Positions 24,922-37,230 are shown, counted from the first letter of the stretch. The stretch is DNA of 64,000 nt from Austropuccinia psidii (GCA_023105745.1 JALGQZ010000011.1:31742612-31806611); one strand, 5' to 3'. The notes: a model not told the origin generated them from the sequence alone. Numbers and translations: made by a program.

Positions 24922-27063
24922 TTATCTGGCATGGATTGCAAAATCTTTAAGGTGTTGCCTGTAATAACTGGCAAACCCTAAGAAAGACATCATTTCTTTT
25001 TTGTTCTGGGGCATCTGTTTCAGTAAAACTGCAGCCACTTTGTCCTTATCAACACCAAGGCTTAGTCCTGAGACCACATTTCCTAGAGCTTTTAACTCAT
25101 GAAATCCAAAATTACACTTTTTAGGAGAAATTTTCATCTTCACTTGTAAAATTTTCTTAAGTACTAATGAAAGTCTCTCTAAATGTAATTGCCAGGTTTC
25201 TGAACAAATTATAATGTCATCAATATAAATGATTAACCATCCCTCTGATAGTGCATGTGGGAAGATTGTATTCATCATTCTTTGGTAATGAGAGGGTGCA
25301 TTTTTAATACCAAAAGGCATCCTCAAATATTCATAAATACCACAATGAGCAATTATTCTCAATAATTTCCTAGCATGAGGTGTCAAAAAATTCTGGTGAA
25401 AGCCTTTCAGAGCATCCATAGAAGTGATGAATCTTGCTTTGGATAATTGAGTCAAAGTCTCATGAATTCTAGGGATTGGATACCTGTCTGGAATAGTATA
25501 GGTATTCAGTGCTCTAAAATCACCAACCATTCTTGACTTATCATTATGCCAAGTAATGATCACTGGAGTTGTGACTTCCACTTCCTCATTGTGTCCAAAT
25601 TTTCTAAGAACTCCCAGTTTCATCAGTTCATTAATATGACTTTCTAATGCTTCTCTAGCCCTAGGGCTAGCTGGGTATGCTGGTCTTCTTAATAGTGGCG
25701 GATGAGGCCTTTCCACATTAAGCATGATATCCACTTCATGGCCTTTTATAGCCCCAAGTGGTTCATTATCAGAAGCAAAAGCTTCTCTATATTTCAATAA
25801 AATTTCAATAAGTTCTTCCTTCATTTCTGATGTTAATTCAGGACTAATTTGTGCTTCCTTTAACTGATCTGACACAAATTTGTCTTTGTCAATATTTGTT
25901 ACTTGTTTAATGACAGTGATTTCTCTTCTTTCTGGAGAAAAAGCAAATCTTTGCCTTTTATTTTCCCCTATAGTGAAATATCTGTCTTTATGATTATTAA
26001 TATCAATACCATAGATATTGAGATAATCATTTCCAAGTATAAAGTGTTGTGAAATACAATTATTCATAACAACAAATTCAGCTTTCAATCTTACACTTCC
26101 TGCAGGATGAGGAAATATTATTGCTGCTTCAAATATACCCAAAGGGTGCATGTTTTGGCTAGCACTGCTGAATTTTATACCTTCAATTGGCATCAACTTG
26201 TCTTGCCAATTGGTATAGATCTTGTCAAGATAATCTTTTCCAACACAAGTGCAAAAAGCACCTGAGTCAAGATGTATCTTGGCTTCTATGTTATTTATCA
26301 CAATATTAGTGATACAAGATGACCCAGCTGTATAACCTTTACCTCTGGCAGGTTTGGTTTTTTGCATCTTGGCATCTTGCACATGTATGAGATCCATACA
26401 TTCATCACTATACTGTGGTAAGTGAGTATGTACCTCAGTGACCTCAAAAGAGACATTAATGTTCTCTATACCAGGTTCTTCTGATACTTCTTCTTCTTCT
26501 GAAGGCTCAGAATCACTTTCATGTAAAGATACATCAGTTTCTTTTGTATCTTCTACTTTTTCAACATTTATCTCATTAACTCTTGTCTTTTTTGGACAAT
26601 TGTTTGCCAAATGAGATGTGCTTCCACATTTATGACATTTCAAAGGAGGTCTGTCATGTGGTTTATTGGGTTTTGAAATTGGTTTCCCACCAGTCTTATT
26701 GTCTATTGGGGTTTTGGACCAATTTCTTCCAATTTTTGTTCTAGTAGTGATGTCCTCTATAGCATTTTTATAATCTTCTGTAGAGCAAGGCTCAATACAT
26801 CTGCTTCTTATAGCATGCTCAAGGTCACCACCACATTTTCTTAATATCCTTTTATGTACCATTGTTTCAGACATATCAGGATGAAGGGCAGTTAACCTGT
26901 CCTTTTGTTTAAGAAACCAAGTCATGGGCCTGTCCCTCTCAATATTAAAAATGGCTTCTTCAAAAGAATTTTCCATTCTAAATCTCCAGGAATCATTAGC
27001 CCATTTGGAAATAACTTGTTCTTTCCACCAAGGCCAAGAATGTTTACCATGGTCTTGTCTCAT
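24922..27063 (-). CDS. Capsid-nucleocapsid-protease-RT polyprotein, element B, 713 codons
   Basis: Longest uninterrupted ORF in the window. It begins in the capsid (MRQDHGKHSWPWWKEQVISKWAND) and has an intact CCHC knuckle CHKCGSTSHLANNC near residue 150. An acidic linker follows, then an aspartic protease with an intact LDSGAFCTCVG site and the HFILGNDYLNIYG block. RT follows with [46 protein letters not shown], the catalytic YIDDIIICS and FLGFASYYRQHLKDFA. The protein is artificially bounded: upstream gag is separated by a stop near 27066 and downstream RNase H by one near 24920. The enzymes acted in virus-like particles when the element was active. Confidence 0.9.
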   Translation of the reverse strand: MRQDHGKHSWPWWKEQVISKWANDSWRFRMENSFEEAIFNIERDRPMTWFLKQKDRLTALHPDMSETMVHKRILRKCGGDLEHAIRSRCIEPCSTEDYKNAIEDITTRTKIGRNWSKTPIDNKTGGKPISKPNKPHDRPPLKCHKCGSTSHLANNCPKKTRVNEINVEKVEDTKETDVSLHESDSEPSEEEEVSEEPGIENINVSFEVTEVHTHLPQYSDECMDLIHVQDAKMQKTKPARGKGYTAGSSCITNIVINNIEAKIHLDSGAFCTCVGKDYLDKIYTNWQDKLMPIEGIKFSSASQNMHPLGIFEAAIIFPHPAGSVRLKAEFVVMNNCISQHFILGNDYLNIYGIDINNHKDRYFTIGENKRQRFAFSPERREITVIKQVTNIDKDKFVSDQLKEAQISPELTSEMKEELIEILLKYREAFASDNEPLGAIKGHEVDIMLNVERPHPPLLRRPAYPASPRAREALESHINELMKLGVLRKFGHNEEVEVTTPVIITWHNDKSRMVGDFRALNTYTIPDRYPIPRIHETLTQLSKARFITSMDALKGFHQNFLTPHARKLLRIIAHCGIYEYLRMPFGIKNAPSHYQRMMNTIFPHALSEGWLIIYIDDIIICSETWQLHLERLSLVLKKILQVKMKISPKKCNFGFHELKALGNVVSGLSLGVDKDKVAAVLLKQMPQNKKEMMSFLGFASYYRQHLKDFAIHAR

Positions 27064-28036
27064 GTTATAATACCATTTCTTTGCTGATTTGGTAAATAAT
27101 TAGTGTAATCTGGAACTTATGTATTCATCTGGTATGTTAAAGTCTTCTTTAAACATATCAATTGTTTTCATAAATTCCATATGATTATATTCTCCTTCAC
27201 CACTGAAGGTTGGCCATTCCTCTAATCTTGGAATGTCCTTATAATTGCAAGCAGTTTCCACGTCATGACTTGAAATTGTATGATGTAATTCATTATTCAA
27301 GTTAAGCACATTTCTGTCAAGAATTGGTGTGGATTGCCTTGGCAATTCATGTTTTAGTGATATATCGTTAATACTTGATTGAATATCTTCTTTCAATTCA
27401 AGTCTTGCTTTATCACTTTTTTCCAATTGTTCTTGAAAAATAGCTGCATTGTGACCAGTTGAATTTTCCAAGTTTTGCACTTGTATTTTCAATTCTTTTC
27501 CCTGTCCAGTTATAAAAGAAATTGAATGTTCATCTGGTTGATTGAGTAAGGTAACTTTAAGCTCAAGTCTTTCACAAATTTGCGTCAAAGACAAAATATT
27601 TGTCTTATTGACATTTTCAAGGCCAATTATGGTCTTTTGTTGGTCTTTTACTTGTAGTATCTCATTACCCAACTTTTGTTGGACATGATCAAATGCTTTA
27701 AATTTTGCCATAATTTCTTTATTACAAGATTCAAAGTAAGTTACAAGTTTTACAAGATCTACTTCTTTGGAAAGGATTGGTTCAATCTTTCCTCCTCCTT
27801 GTTTTTGAATTCCATCAAAGTTCTTGCCCTATTGAACAAATTGTCCATGGCTGTTTTTTCCTTCTTTGGAATTCTGTAACTCTGAGGGTAAGGCTTGTTC
27901 CACTTGGGCTTTGCCTTTCCCTTTGCCTTTTGCTTGCCCTTCTGGTTGGTCTTTGGGGCTTGCTTGGGCTTGTTTTGCACTTGTTGAGGCGGATCTTTTC
28001 TGGTGGATGCTTGAGGAGCTTCCACTGGGCTGTTGT
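27064..28036 (-). pseudogene. Gag middle region, element B
   Basis: 27100-27711 encodes a coiled-coil-like Gag segment (IIGLENVNKTNILSLTQICERLELKV, LEKSDKARLELKEDIQSSIND) and the capsid start RLEEWPTFSGEGEYNHMEFM. 27759-28025 is the basic Lys/Gln/Pro-rich part (KGKQKAKGKAKPKW). Stops or frame changes fall near 27750 and 27100. Upstream the reading is cut at 28041 by a solo LTR; after removing it and one TSD copy, it joins the N-terminal part at 29970. Confidence 0.85.
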
Positions 28037-28041
28037 CCTTG

Positions 28042-29964
28042 TGTAAGATGTGACTATGAAACTGATGATAATATTACTATTAATCAACAGTACTATGTCT
28101 GTTCTTATGAAATATAATAATAAAAATTATTATAACCACAATTAAATAATTATAAAATTATTTCTTTCACGTGTTATACACTACTAGTGATTATAACAGT
28201 GAGCAGTAATTGTCTACAAGAATCAATTACAAGAAGAATTTAATAATAAAAACTTCTTTTATTAAAATAATAAAATTATTTTAATATCTAATTATCTTTT
28301 CCAAGAATAATTATAAAGATAATTCTTGAAGAAAACTATTACTAGAGAAAAACTTTAAGAATTAAAGATAAATGACTCACTAATACTCCAAAGAACTTAT
28401 TGATAGATAAAAGTAGAGAAATTTGACGTGGAATTGTGGATTTAAGAGATCAAAAGGATTTATAACAGTATTACAACAATATATAGTTGGATTCTATGAT
28501 TTCACGTCTTTCAGGTTGCTGTTGAAAGATTTAAAGCACTTAAGAATAGCTGTAACTAATACTTACTTGTTGGTAATAATGATTTAATAAATTTATAAGA
28601 TGATGATTATTGGAAAAAACAGCAAGAAGAGGCTTCTTTTAAGTCAACAACAGCTCACAGAGGCATGCCATGGAGCAAACTGAAAAACCAGTGAGTGAGA
28701 AAACAATAAACCTTTTTGGATTATTGATTGCATCATCTGTTGTCACGTAAGATTATCATAATTACTTAATTGATGCTTTTACGTGACTACCAACCCCAAT
28801 ATGGTTAAGAATAAAAGGAGTAACATCTGTAAATCTTCTTTTATTCTAAAATAATCATTGATTTCTCAAAGCTATCAATGTTATTGCCAATTTCATCACA
28901 GGTTGTAATTACTGTGAATTTTTGAAGATTCAGTGTTTCACGTAGAATGGTCAAAAATGGACTGTAAGTAAAACTTTTAATTTTACTAGTAAAACCATAA
29001 TTCTCTTTGGTTGTACCATAGATAATACAGTTCTTCATTGGTCCTGAAAGTTTCAGGAAGATTCATTAAGAATTGTATTTTTAATGAATTTTTGAAGTTT
29101 TTACCTCATTTCTACGTAGAATTGCAAATAGCAGTATTTTGCTGGTTGCTATGAGGTAAATCAATGAATATGGATCCCAAAAGGGTTTTAATTACTCTTT
29201 TAGGGTCTAGTCATGGAAAGTCATCAAGAATTGACGTGGTTACAGGAGTCTAAGTAGCTCATTACCTTCTTGGCACGTCAAAATAGCAGGTTATTTGCCA
29301 TTTTTCTTATGATTACAGTGGGTGTAACTTGGTAACCAAGTTCCCAAAGAGTTTTAGTTTACCAATTGGGCCAAGATGAGCCATGGATCCATGCTCTGGA
29401 GCTATCCACGCCTCTGAGGCCTCAGAAGTTGGGTACCCTGGCTCTCTTTGATGTCCTTTGCCCCCTTGCTTATTTTTTACGTCAAAATAGTAATTTAAGC
29501 TTAAAGTGAGATATCCACTATGGGTGTACCAAAAGTCCATGTAAGAATACCATGATATTAAGTGCTCAAAACATGCATAACACTATTCTTAGTGTATATG
29601 TAACATGGGATTTCTCACTTTCCCTTTATTTTGGCTAAAAATCAAGAAAAACAAAAAATTTCATGGATCTTTTATGTGGTATTAATGATGTGGTATTGAA
29701 GTATTTTCCATTTTACCACCTCAAATACTTAAATTGAGCTTATTCACTCTATGGAGCTACCCTAGGTGAATTTTTGTGTACAATCCAAATCTGGTCTTAA
29801 ATCCATGGATTTACTTACTCAATAAAAAGTTATTCATCTTTTCTGAAATTGAAAATGATGAATTTTGGATATATGCATGACTTATGAGTTTTGCATAATT
29901 CAAAATTTCTTTTTAAGATAATTGTGGCCTATTTGGGTATGTAAAATATACCTCAAGGCTCACA
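28042..29964 (-). mobile_element. Solo LTR (1923 bp) in gag of B
   Basis: Plus-strand ends TGTAAGATGTGAC and CAAGGCTCACA, flanked by perfect TSD CCTTG (28037-28041 and 29965-29969). No internal region is present, so it arose by LTR-LTR recombination. It is closely related to the solo LTR at 51536-53441 and more distantly to the B LTRs. It keeps many ACG(T) words that read ATG/ACA in its sister copy. It is among the youngest events in the window, as it sits in B. The short reading frames inside are chance. Confidence 0.95.
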
Positions 29965-29969
29965 CCTTG

Positions 29970-30467
29970 CCTTGAGCCAATTTCTTCTTCTGATCCTCTG
30001 ACAACATGCTTTGGTTTTTCAACCAAGCTTTGATCTGTTGGACTTGTCCTTTGACAGACATTGGTGTCCAACCCAGCAGAAGATCTTCTGTAGTTTCTGG
30101 CCCCATGAACTTCTTCACTTGAAGATAAGAGTTCATGGTGCCTATCCAAAGACTTGGAAGGAGTTCCCACTCTTGTTGTTTTGACGCCAGGAACCAGTTT
30201 TTCCATTGGGATTGATAAATTTCCACAGCTGCCTGTTGGAAATGGTTCAGGTCTAACAGCAATAGCAGTTATGTCAGCTTCTGGACTCTCAATAAGAGGT
30301 TCAAAGGTGCTGGCTAACCTTTGGGAACTGGTGGAAGTTCTGGCATCCTCCATTTGTGCCTCTCCTCTGGGAGTACATTCTTGCCTTTTGGATTTGTGGC
30401 TGGAATGTCCTGGTCCAGATCCATTTGATTGGATGGAGTAGTTACTTCCACTTCTAGTAGGAGTCAT
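29970..30467 (-). pseudogene. Gag N-terminus, element B
   Basis: Starts at the ATG at 30467 (MTPTRSGSNYSIQSNGSGPG) and matches the Gag of G from 9317. It is serine-, glycine- and proline-rich and likely disordered. It is cut by the solo LTR: the last authentic residues are near VRGSEEEIGSRQG at about 29970, and the continuation lies at 28036. Function is that of Gag, forming the retrotransposon particle. Confidence 0.88.
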
Positions 30468-31171
30468 TTCATGTCAACTTTAATAAAAAATAGAGTAAAA
30501 TTGAATTGAATTCACCTGCAGGACCTTTAAAGGGCTCTTTGGTTATTAAACCCCTTGGTGCTGGACTGGTTTGAATTGCAATACTGGACTCTGAGGCTTC
30601 AGAGTCTGAAGAACTTTCTCTGATTGAAGACACTAGAGAAAATTAAAAATATAAGTTGTTTTATTAAATAATAAAAATAACTTATAAACTCAACTTATTA
30701 AATAAAGTTGTTTTTATGTAATTTTATGGCAAATTACGTCAAAAATAAAGAAAAAATGTCTAAGTTAACAGAAAAAAATGTTATTAGTAAAGATTTTTTA
30801 TTTGATTTATTATTTTCTTTAAAGAAATAATAATTATGCAATTAACCAGTTAATTAATCAAAATTGTATTATTATTACTCACTTTATACTAGAATAACTC
30901 AAAGAATAAATTCCAAGTCTGTGATGTGAAAAAGCCGCTAGTTAGACAAAAGAAATTTATTCCAAATCACTCAATAGTATATTGTTTCAAACAATATTCT
31001 TAAGAAGAAATTAACTTTATTAATATCATAAAGATTATTTATAAGGGATAAGTCCCAAAAAAGCCAATTTCAAGACAAATATGGCAATTTTACGTCAAAA
31101 AACAGTAAAATAAGGTCTAGAATATGATTTATGTCCCAAAAATTGGTTTAAAATCACGGCCAGGCCCCAAA
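30468..31171 (-). other. Leader of element B with primer-site-like sequence
   Basis: Beside the 5' LTR the minus strand reads TTTGGGGCCTGGCCGTG, matching the leader start of G and A. The leader is about 700 bp and aligns with that of G (8611-9316). No ORF of note. Confidence 0.7.
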
Positions 31172-33340
31172 TGTAAGGTTTTTCTATGAAACTCTTGATA
31201 ATAGTAGCAAATCAAGAGTACTGTGACTGTCCTCAATAGAAATATATAATATAATAAAATATTATAACCACAAATTTAAATATAATTATTAAAAATAATT
31301 ATATATATAAAAATAAATTTAATTATTATTATAATAATATAATAATAAAAAAAATAATAATTATAATAAATTATAATTATTCTATTATTGTTATAGTCAC
31401 TGACAGTTATAACAATAAGAAGTGTAAAGCTCTCAATGAGACAATTACATGTGGAAAATATGAATATTAACCACTTATAAATAATATAAATAATTTTTAT
31501 AAAAAGAATTAAACACACACTGTGCAGAAATAATTCTTTTAGAATAAAAATTCTATATAAAAAAATCAATATTTAGATAAAAAAAATATAGAACTTTAAA
31601 GAAAACTTACTTATAAGATTTATTTAATACAACAAGTCTAATACAACAGTTATTATACTAAATAAAGGTTATAAGTTAAAAAACACGTCAAAAATCAATA
31701 AATTTAAAGACAAAACAACTTTTTATAATATAAATTATGATTAAAGAGTTTTTGAGAGGAATTTGTGGATTTTAAAAGATATTTAAAATGATAATTTTAT
31801 ATAATAAAATATATTATTGGTGATTACAAGAATAATCTAAATTCTATGACTTCAATTCTTTAATTTTAATAAATAAAGAATAAAAATAACTTAACAATTA
31901 CTTTTAATAATAAGATTTTATATTTAATAAAACTTTACCTGTTTAAATTTCTAATATGATTGGATTAATAATGAATGATGGACAAAAACAGTGATGAAAA
32001 GACTCTTTTTATGTCTTCAGAGCAGCTCTCATGATTCATAATGGATGTAGAGGGCGTGCTCAGGTCAAAACTGAAAAACCATGCTTAAAAATAAAGTTCT
32101 TAACTTAAGGCAACTTATTTTTACTTCCAGTTTAAAGTTACCAGTGTTATTCTTAACTCCAAGTAACTTTAATCCTCATTTGGTTTAACTATTTTAAGTT
32201 TTAATATAAAATAAGGTTATTTATATTAAAGTTCATCACATGAACAACTTGAAATTAGAGCTTCAAGCAAAAATCTCTTAAACTCAATTTTTAATTAATT
32301 TTTAAAGAAATCATAATTTTCTTTGAGTTTAATGAAAAGAGTAAATTTCCAGGCTAATTACCCAGGAAATTTACTTATTAAAGATACTTAAAATTTAATT
32401 TATATATAGATAATATTAAATTCTAAGTTGTGTGAAGTTTTCAAGCAACTCCATTAAGAATTGGATTTTTAATGAATTTTTGAAGTTATTGCTATTTTTC
32501 CACGTAAAATAGCAATACACACCAAACCTTAAGTTTTGATAAGGTTTTAATGCTTGAAGATTTAAATTTTTAAGCTTATTTAAGCTTTGACAGTTCTTAA
32601 AACCTTGATTTCAAGCCTGCATATTGGGATTTACCCTTTGGCAGCTTGAAATTCCTGTCCAAATTTGGATAAAACCAGTTTAAACCTTAAGGTTGGATCA
32701 AAGTCTAATCTTAAAGTTTAAATAAGGTTGAAAATCCTCCAATACAGGTGGACAACCTTAATTGAATCATTGCAGATCCAAAAAGTTGGGTACCCCAGCT
32801 CTATTTGGTCTTTTTCCTTTGTCCCACCTTTTTGCGTGGATTTTGCCCTTTTATTTATTTAAAGCCATACCATGGCTTTAAACCCTTTTAAATTGAGCTC
32901 ACGCAGGATTTACATTCTGTATGGCAAATCCTTAGCCAATTCAGTAAATATACATCACACCTCAATTTTAACTAAAATTTTGGTAAGTTTGCATTAACCT
33001 TATGCAACTTTAAATTTAAGCTTATTGTAGCTTAAATTTAACAATTTTAAAAAATGTTAAAAAAGTTACATTAGTACTGTGAGATTCTTAAATCTTCCAA
33101 TAACACAAGAAATAAGTGTTTTTGGGTATAACACCCTATGGGTGTACCCTAGGTTATTTTTGGTGTAGAATCCAAAAATGACATAATAATTATAACTTTG
33201 TTTATCCAAAAAAAGTTATACTTATTTTTTGTTGTTTTTTATTTTAAATTCAATTAAAAAGTCTGTTTAAGACAAAATTAACTGTCTATAAAATCATTTG
33301 TGGCCTTATGGGTATGTTATACATACCTCACAGGCTCACA
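31172..33340 (-). repeat. 5' LTR of element B (2169 bp)
   Basis: Partner of the 3' LTR at 20527-22700, same ends (TGTAAGG...GGCTCACA). Followed by the right TSD GATAT (33341-33345). It includes the poorly supported reading frame at 31276-31569, which is translated AT repeat rather than a gene. Confidence 0.95.
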
Positions 33341-33345
33341 GATAT

Positions 33346-34001
33346 TTCCCCTCATCAGACCAGTTCTGACCTTGGCTTCTCAGTGTATATGTATTTTTTA
33401 AGTACATACAGACCAGTTGTCCAAGTGCCACCTAGAGCAGGAAGACCATTAAAGCCTCTCTTTTCTGAATGAGATCTTCTTAATAATAATATTAATAATA
33501 AAAATCATATTTCTCATCTTTAAGTGATTGATAATTCTTATGTTTTCTTCTCTTTTTTTAAGTATATATATATTTGACTTTTTCATATATAATATTTTAT
33601 AGCATTAAGATCTGAATATTTCCATTTTAAGTTCATGGTGGACTTATCTAATTGAACATTCATTTATTTAAAAATGATAAGTGAGAAAGTTCTCTTTTCT
33701 AGTATCTGTGCACTTTGAATATCTATTGAGTGAAAAATAATAATAAAAGAAATTCCAGTTTATATTCTTGGTGGACTTATAATATTTATAGCAATATCAT
33801 TTTATAATGAATAAAAAGAAATTTCAATTTTATTTTCCAGCTTAGGGTTATAGAGGACCAACTTTCAAGTAAATGTTCGAATAAATAATTTAAATATAAA
33901 GATATTTATCAAGGTTTTGTTGAATTAATTATTAAAATGTATCTGGGAATTAATATTAAAATAAATAAATATTTCTTTTCTTTTTGGTAGGTTTTTTTTT
34001 T

Positions 34002-34036
<35 letters not shown>

Positions 34037-34130
34037 CTATTTTAGGGTGATAGAGGACCTATAAGTAAAAAAACATATCTTATAATTCTACTAAATAATC
34101 CAGCTTTAGGTCATGGTGGACCTTTTTAAA
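33346..34130 (-). repeat. H spacer with clustered copies of a dispersed motif
   Basis: AT-rich interior of H. It carries five variants of a motif close to TTTAAGGTCATAGAGGACC: near 33625, 33759, 33841, 34041 and 34103. Most follow a YAG, for example CCAG or TTAG. A (AAT)n tract of about 40 bases lies at 33995-34036. Other copies are at 19495, 20014, 35725, 41432 and 41554. There is no ORF. What the motif does is unknown. Confidence 0.7.
33995..34036 (+). repeat. (AAT)n microsatellite
   Basis: About a dozen consecutive AAT triplets between two copies of the dispersed motif. Confidence 0.95.
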
Positions 34131-34135
34131 CAAAC

Positions 34136-35559
34136 CTGTCAGCCTGTGACTCAAAACCAGAGCACAAGCATGACAGCCAATATACCATAAATCAATGGTA
34201 TAGCCAAGATACCACCAAAACATGGAGCTGAGCCAAATCAGCTCAAAAGGTATCAAAAGAAGGAGGAAACTCACCCCTTTCTGAAAATATAAGTCCCATC
34301 ACCATAGGACAAAAAATAACAAAGTTATTCCTGCTCAAAGTTATTGCTGAGCATAAATCTTAATTTTCACCTCTCATCTAAAATCTAGAAGGAGAGGCTT
34401 AACCCCATCAAATGGGTACTCAAAATGAAGCTCTAAGCCAGGGCTATTCAATGGTACCAGCCAAACTGAGCTGGCACCAATATTACTTGAGTTATGGTCA
34501 AATTCAGGCCAAATAAGGGTGAACAAAACATTCACCTCCCATCTAACTTCTACAGTTTTAGTGTGGGATACTTGAAGTGGGGTCTCTTTGGAAAGAGCAC
34601 AATCAGGGCTATCTGATGGTGCCATTCACTTCTTCATATCTCAACTATAACAGAAGTTATGAGGCAAACAAGCTCAATACAGCTTTTTGCCCAAACCACG
34701 CCTATGTACAAAAAACCTTGTACATGGGATAACTTTGTAATATTTAATGATAGCCATACCAAATTGGGTATCATTGTGTAGAGCGCATACAGGGCTATCC
34801 AATGAACCAACTTTGAGCATGATATCTCAACAACTGACAGAGTTATGGCTGTTTGAAGGTTATAATCCCACAATATGGCCAATACAGCTGTATTATGACA
34901 AGATACAGTTGTACTCTGATTATGAGGTGTCAAACAGACGCTGAAGCTTATTTATACTTAAATACCTCATAACTAAGTCAAATACAGAGGTCCATACAGG
35001 TTCTGTACAGGTTCTGACGCGTCAGGAGCACCAGAATACACCTGTAAAGTCCATTGGTGAAAATTTTCACCCTGTATAGGGTAAAACTGACTACTTGTGG
35101 TTCTAAAACCACATTTCAACGCAATACTAGCCTGTATTGAGTGTATAGAACCACAAAACAGCCCCCAGTAGTGAAAATTTTCACTCTGTGGTCGTGTGCA
35201 GAGGTAAACCACCTCCCACTACCCCAGAACAAGATAAAAGGAGGCTTTGCCTCACCAGGAAGCAAATCAAGCATCCTGTTCTTGATATTCTTACGTGGTA
35301 TAACTTCTTAAAAAGGAAGTGATACTCTTAGAATCTAACAGGTATACTTTAAGCTTAAGTATTGTAGGGTTTGCTATTGTAAACCAACAGGCAAACACTG
35401 CACCCAGGGCTATCAGCAGTACTCACCATCACTAAATTATTTTAGTATAGCCCTTTTCACTCATATTCTCACTCTAAATCTCATCATTATTTTCGTGTCA
35501 CACTCAGAGTTATAGCTTCTATTATCATTCTGAAGCTATATCATAGAGTCACCCTGACA
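34136..35559 (+). mobile_element. Solo LTR (1424 bp) of a fourth LTR family
   Basis: Begins TGTCAGCCTGTGACTC and ends GAGTCACCCTGACA, with the terminal inverted repeat TGTCAG/CTGACA. Perfect TSD AAACC lies at 34131-34135 and 35560-35564. No sequence like it occurs elsewhere in the window. A TATA-like GATAAAAGG at about 35231 with downstream sequence before the end suggests plus-strand orientation. The first half contains three degenerate units of 130-200 bp, each with CAGGGCTAT(C/T) followed by GTTATGG- or GTTATGA-like text (about 34370-34870). Less AT-rich than the surrounding spacer. Reading frames inside are not supported as genes. Confidence 0.9.
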
Positions 35560-35564
35560 AAACC

Positions 35565-37207
35565 TAATATGTAAGATAAATAATGATAAGTATTCAATTA
35601 GTTGAGAAGTCATCTATTAAACTCAGTGTAAATATATTGAGATATTTTTTAGGATGGTTATAGAATAAATCTTAAGAAAATAATAGATTGATTAATGATA
35701 ATCCAATATAAGAAATAAGTCCAGTTTAAGGTCATAGAGGACCTTTTTTTTATAATTACTTCCATTCTTTTTGATTCTAAATATACCTCATATTTTTAAT
35801 TCATGCCATGCTATTAATCTTCATATATATTCATACATTTTTTATTATATGATATTTATAACTACATTTTTTTAAATCTAATTGTATAATATCAACTAAA
35901 TAATGATTAAATTTGAGTTTCAATTATAATCAATTCATCATTTTTACACTTTAGTTTTTTCTTGTTATTATTATTTTCTTTTCACAATTGCTATATGATT
36001 TATCTTGAATAATCTTCTTCTTTGAAAAAAAAACAATGATTAAGTATTTCATCATTATTTTTTATTTATTATATTATTATTATACTTCTCTCAGTTTTAT
36101 TTTCCTATTTAATTTTGTCTATGATATTACATATATATATATGTATTTTATCTAGCAGATATTGTGTTTTTTTTTGACAACAATAATATAGAATGATAAT
36201 TATTATTATTTTTGTTTTATTTTATTTCATTTATTGATTTTTATCTTTTTTTTTAAAAAAAAAAAATTATAATTCACTTTTATTGTTTCTGAATCATTGA
36301 AATTTCTTTCTTTCCTTTCTTTTTTTTTTAATTTCTTAATCTTACTTATTTTATTTCTTTTGTTGTTTTGATTTATTTTTTAGTACTGCACATTATTGTA
36401 ATATTCCTTTTGTAGCTGCATAGTCTGTATGAAGATTATTTTTCATTGTTATGTTTTTTTTATATTAAAAAAATTAATTAATCTTAAGTCTTATTGTATT
36501 TTATTTTATTATTTCTTTTTTAATAAAGTAGTATTTCTATATTACTTGTACAGTTCTTTATAGTACTGTATTTTACTTTATATCCCAATCATTTTTTTTG
36601 ATTTTCAATTTTTTTATACCATGATGGTTTTTTTAAAGTACCATGTGAATAACTGTACAGTACAGTAATACACTGTACTCTTTTTTTTAATCACCAACGT
36701 TAGTGTTCTTTTTTTTATTATTATTCATTTTATCGCGTTTTTGTCTTTTTTTTTTAAAAAAAGGAAAATACATTACTAATTTCTACTTTAAGTCGCGTTC
36801 AGTTTTTTTTTTAATAATGTTTTTTCTGTTCAGTTTAATGAGTTTTTTTTCTCATTATTATAATTTTTCATACTAGAGTTTACAGTACAGTAACATTACT
36901 GTAGTGTACTGTGCAGTACAAAAGTACTGCACTGTACTTTACTCTCCTTTTTTTTTAATCGGATCCAGGCTTTTTTTTTTTTATTAATTTTTTTTAAATT
37001 TGATCGCTTGAACGATCTTTTTTTTTTATTATTATTATTTTATTATTGCTTTTTCTTTTTTCTTTTTTTTTTGTTTTTGATCACAACTAGTTTTTTTATT
37101 TATTTATAATCTATGAATAACTTTTTTTTATTTAGTTTAGTTTGATGATTTTTTTTATTATAATTTTTTTCAACTACATTTTACAGCACAACAGCATAAC
37201 TGTAATG
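35565..37207. other. Low-complexity spacer of element H
   Basis: One copy of the dispersed motif (35725-35742), then T-rich and TTA-rich low-complexity DNA. Between 36530 and 36960 the words CAGTAC and GTACTG recur in palindromic arrangements, e.g. AGTACAAAAGTACT at 36914. No gene seen. Confidence 0.75.
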
Positions 37208-37209
37208 TA

Positions 37210-37230
37210 CATTGCCCTCCAATATAGATC
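37210..37230 (+). repeat. Left terminal inverted repeat of mariner
   Basis: CATTGCCCTCCAATATAGATC; inverted copy at 38855-38875 with one mismatch (T versus G at the third base). Confidence 0.9.

Larger units (their letters stand above)
20527..33340 (-). mobile_element. Gypsy element B, complete, with TSD
   Basis: Complete minus-strand gypsy of 12,814 bp (about 10.9 kb without its nested solo LTR). LTRs are at 20527-22700 and 31172-33340. GATAT at 20522-20526 and 33341-33345 is a perfect TSD. The LTRs differ at roughly 2% by hand count over the first 750 bp, so this is one of the youngest insertions here. Coding order on the minus strand: gag (30467 down), nucleocapsid, protease, RT, RNase H, integrase (22809). 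Premature stops in gag and integrase make it non-autonomous as it stands. Confidence 0.95.

Noticed and set aside
20527..33340. B as a currently autonomous element
   Set aside because: Stops in integrase and gag, a deletion in RNase H and a solo LTR in gag rule this out for this copy.
34374..35212. Three minus-strand ORFs of 79-99 codons
   Set aside because: They lie wholly inside a solo LTR with a clear TSD, have no recognisable domain, and reflect its lower AT content.
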